Below are positions 62,699 through 64,000 of a DNA stretch of 64,000 nucleotides, in pieces. The stretch is from the NCBI GenBank assembly GCA_032622095.1, contig CP136069.1, positions 182,887,122 to 182,951,121 on the forward strand, in the 5' to 3' direction. Position numbers and translations under genes: made by a program. The notes below the pieces were generated by a model that saw only the letters and a list, made by a program, of their open reading frames with translations, was not told where the DNA came from and did not search any database. The DNA is from Siphonodentalium dalli (taxonomy: Eukaryota > Mollusca > Scaphopoda > Gadilida > Siphonodentaliidae). Numbering within the stretch: the first letter of the stretch is position 1; every line of letters begins with the position of its first letter.

Positions 62699-64000
62699 AA
62701 TGAACTGCTGGATGACAAAATTGGAGAATCATTAGATATTAACCCATCAGTTGTTGTAGTTGGCGACTTGAATTGTAATCTGTTGATACGCGATAACCCA
62801 TTACAGACAATAATTAATAAATATGTCGGCATGTCTAACGTCATTAAAGAATCAACACGAGTAACGTCAACGTCACAAACGCTCTTAGACCCCATAATTA
62901 TCTCTGAAGCGTTAACAGCGATGAACCCCTCCATTGTTGACCATGCAGTTTCTGATCACTATGCCATGTCTGTGGAATTAAAAAGGACACCCCGGGTGAC
63001 ACAAGCCTACAAAAGAATAGTGTGGAATTATTCTGCTGCCGACTTTACAGGCTTAAATAGAGTAATAAAAGAAACGAACTGGTCCGCTTGTCTTAACAAT
63101 GAAGCAAACCGTTTTGACATCAACGAATCTGTTGAGCATTTCAGATATAAGTTTCTGAAGATGATCGAATCTTTCATACCACACCGAGATATATTGGTAA
63201 GTAGAAATGATAAACCGTGGTTTGATAGCACAGTCAGAAGACTAATCCGCCGACGCGACCGCTTCAGAAGAAAAGCTCTAAATTGTAATACGAGTTTCAC
63301 GTGGTCAAAATATAAGAAAGCTCGAAATCAAGTGAATAATGCCAAGAAACACGCAAAAAATGAGTATATGACTCACTTGGATGAATCTCTTGTTATGAAT
63401 AATAACCCAAAACAGTTTTGGCATGTTGTTAAAACATTTATGGGTAAAAATTCTAACCAAGAAACCAAGGAAGACAAAGCTGAAATTTTAAATAGTATCT
63501 TTGTTGCCAATAGTTCATTAGGAATGAAAGCGAAATGTTTACCGAATTTTGTTGAACGAACAGATGAAGTTATCACTGAAATACCGATTAGTGAGTCAAA
63601 TATTTCTAAAATTTTGAAAGATCTACCAACGAAAAGGGCTTGTGGGTCAGATGGTATTAGTCATCGCATGCTTAAAAAAACACATGCTACTGTATACAAA
63701 CCACTTAGTATACTATTTCTAGAAATCGATAGACCTTTGTCAGTTCCCAGATGAATGGAAAAAAGCGGATGTTATACCTCTTTTCAAAAAAGGTGACCAA
63801 GAAGATCCTAATAATTATAGGCCAGTTTCACTTCTGAGCGTTCTCGGTAAAATATTAGAAAAAATTATCCATAATAAATTACTTGAGCATTTACAAGAAA
63901 ACAACTTGTTGTATGATTATCAGTCTGGGTTCCTTCCTAAACATAGTACTGAATATCAGCTTATTGAAATAGTTCATAGTATCGCAGAAGCACTAGATGA
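62699..64000 (+). pseudogene. 5'-truncated LINE: endonuclease end, linker, reverse transcriptase start
   Basis: The frame opens after a TAG at 62696-62698 and runs to a TGA at 63752-63754. Residues 17-26 (PSVVVVGDLN) hold the GDxN motif of an APE-type endonuclease and residues 84-90 (VSDHYAM) its catalytic SDH motif. A basic linker with RRLIRRRDRFRRKA follows, then the start of reverse transcriptase at about residue 307 (KDLPTKRACGSDGIS). Near 63715-63723 one extra base, with an in-frame TAG at 63720-63722, shifts the frame. Homology resumes at 63723 with KSIDLCQFPDEWKKADVIP, NYRPVSLLSVLGKILE and YQSGFLPKHST, and runs off the window. The missing endonuclease N-terminus is the usual result of aborted reverse transcription. 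The block order fits the jockey/CR1 group; the clade is not resolved. It is inactive as it stands. Confidence 0.9.

Overview
This window has the look of repeat-dominated nuclear DNA from a eukaryote, most probably a marine invertebrate and perhaps a bivalve or other mollusc. The reasons are: no operons or intact genes; several kilobase-scale tandem arrays; a fold-back DNA transposon, MITE-like elements and two non-LTR retrotransposon fragments; and a very high density of the self-complementary words TACATGTA and ACCGGT, which I associate from general knowledge with molluscan non-coding DNA. The taxonomic call is an inference of low to moderate confidence. I see no intact host protein gene, tRNA or rRNA.

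Layout. 1-880 is non-genic. 881-2256 is a 24/26-bp satellite. 2257-11433 is a patchwork of small repeats: two oppositely oriented 16-bp minisatellite arrays (2783-2908 and 4067-4209), a 371-bp MITE-like element (5046-5416), diverged duplications, tandem palindromes, a degenerate telomere-like stretch (8541-8945) and a 30-bp repeat (9373-9480). 11434-19432 is a 93-bp satellite of about 86 units with a 3.46-kb higher-order duplication; it ends directly in a third copy of the 16-bp minisatellite (19441-19560). 19561-25100 is rich in short palindromes and holds three members of a TA-flanked MITE family and a nested hairpin cluster. 25102-28978 is a 3.88-kb fold-back transposon: 1.67-kb terminal inverted repeats, subterminal 204-bp direct repeats and a perfect 8-bp target-site duplication. 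28987-34390 holds a 150-bp palindrome, a decayed ORF and an antisense LINE endonuclease fragment. 34391-61023, over 40% of the window, is one uninterrupted 36-bp satellite of about 740 units. 61024-64000 holds a hairpin, a degenerate CCATGGTACA-rich stretch and a 5'-truncated, frameshifted LINE (endonuclease plus start of reverse transcriptase) running off the right edge.

The very long open reading frames in the 36-bp array (up to 2864 codons) follow from a repeat period divisible by three with a stop-free unit in three of six frames. The substitution pattern among units favours none of these frames, so I do not call them genes. The most interesting objects are the fold-back transposon, the 26.6-kb 36-bp array with its almost complete absence of length variation and its local variant islands, and the 16-bp minisatellite that recurs at three sites in both orientations.
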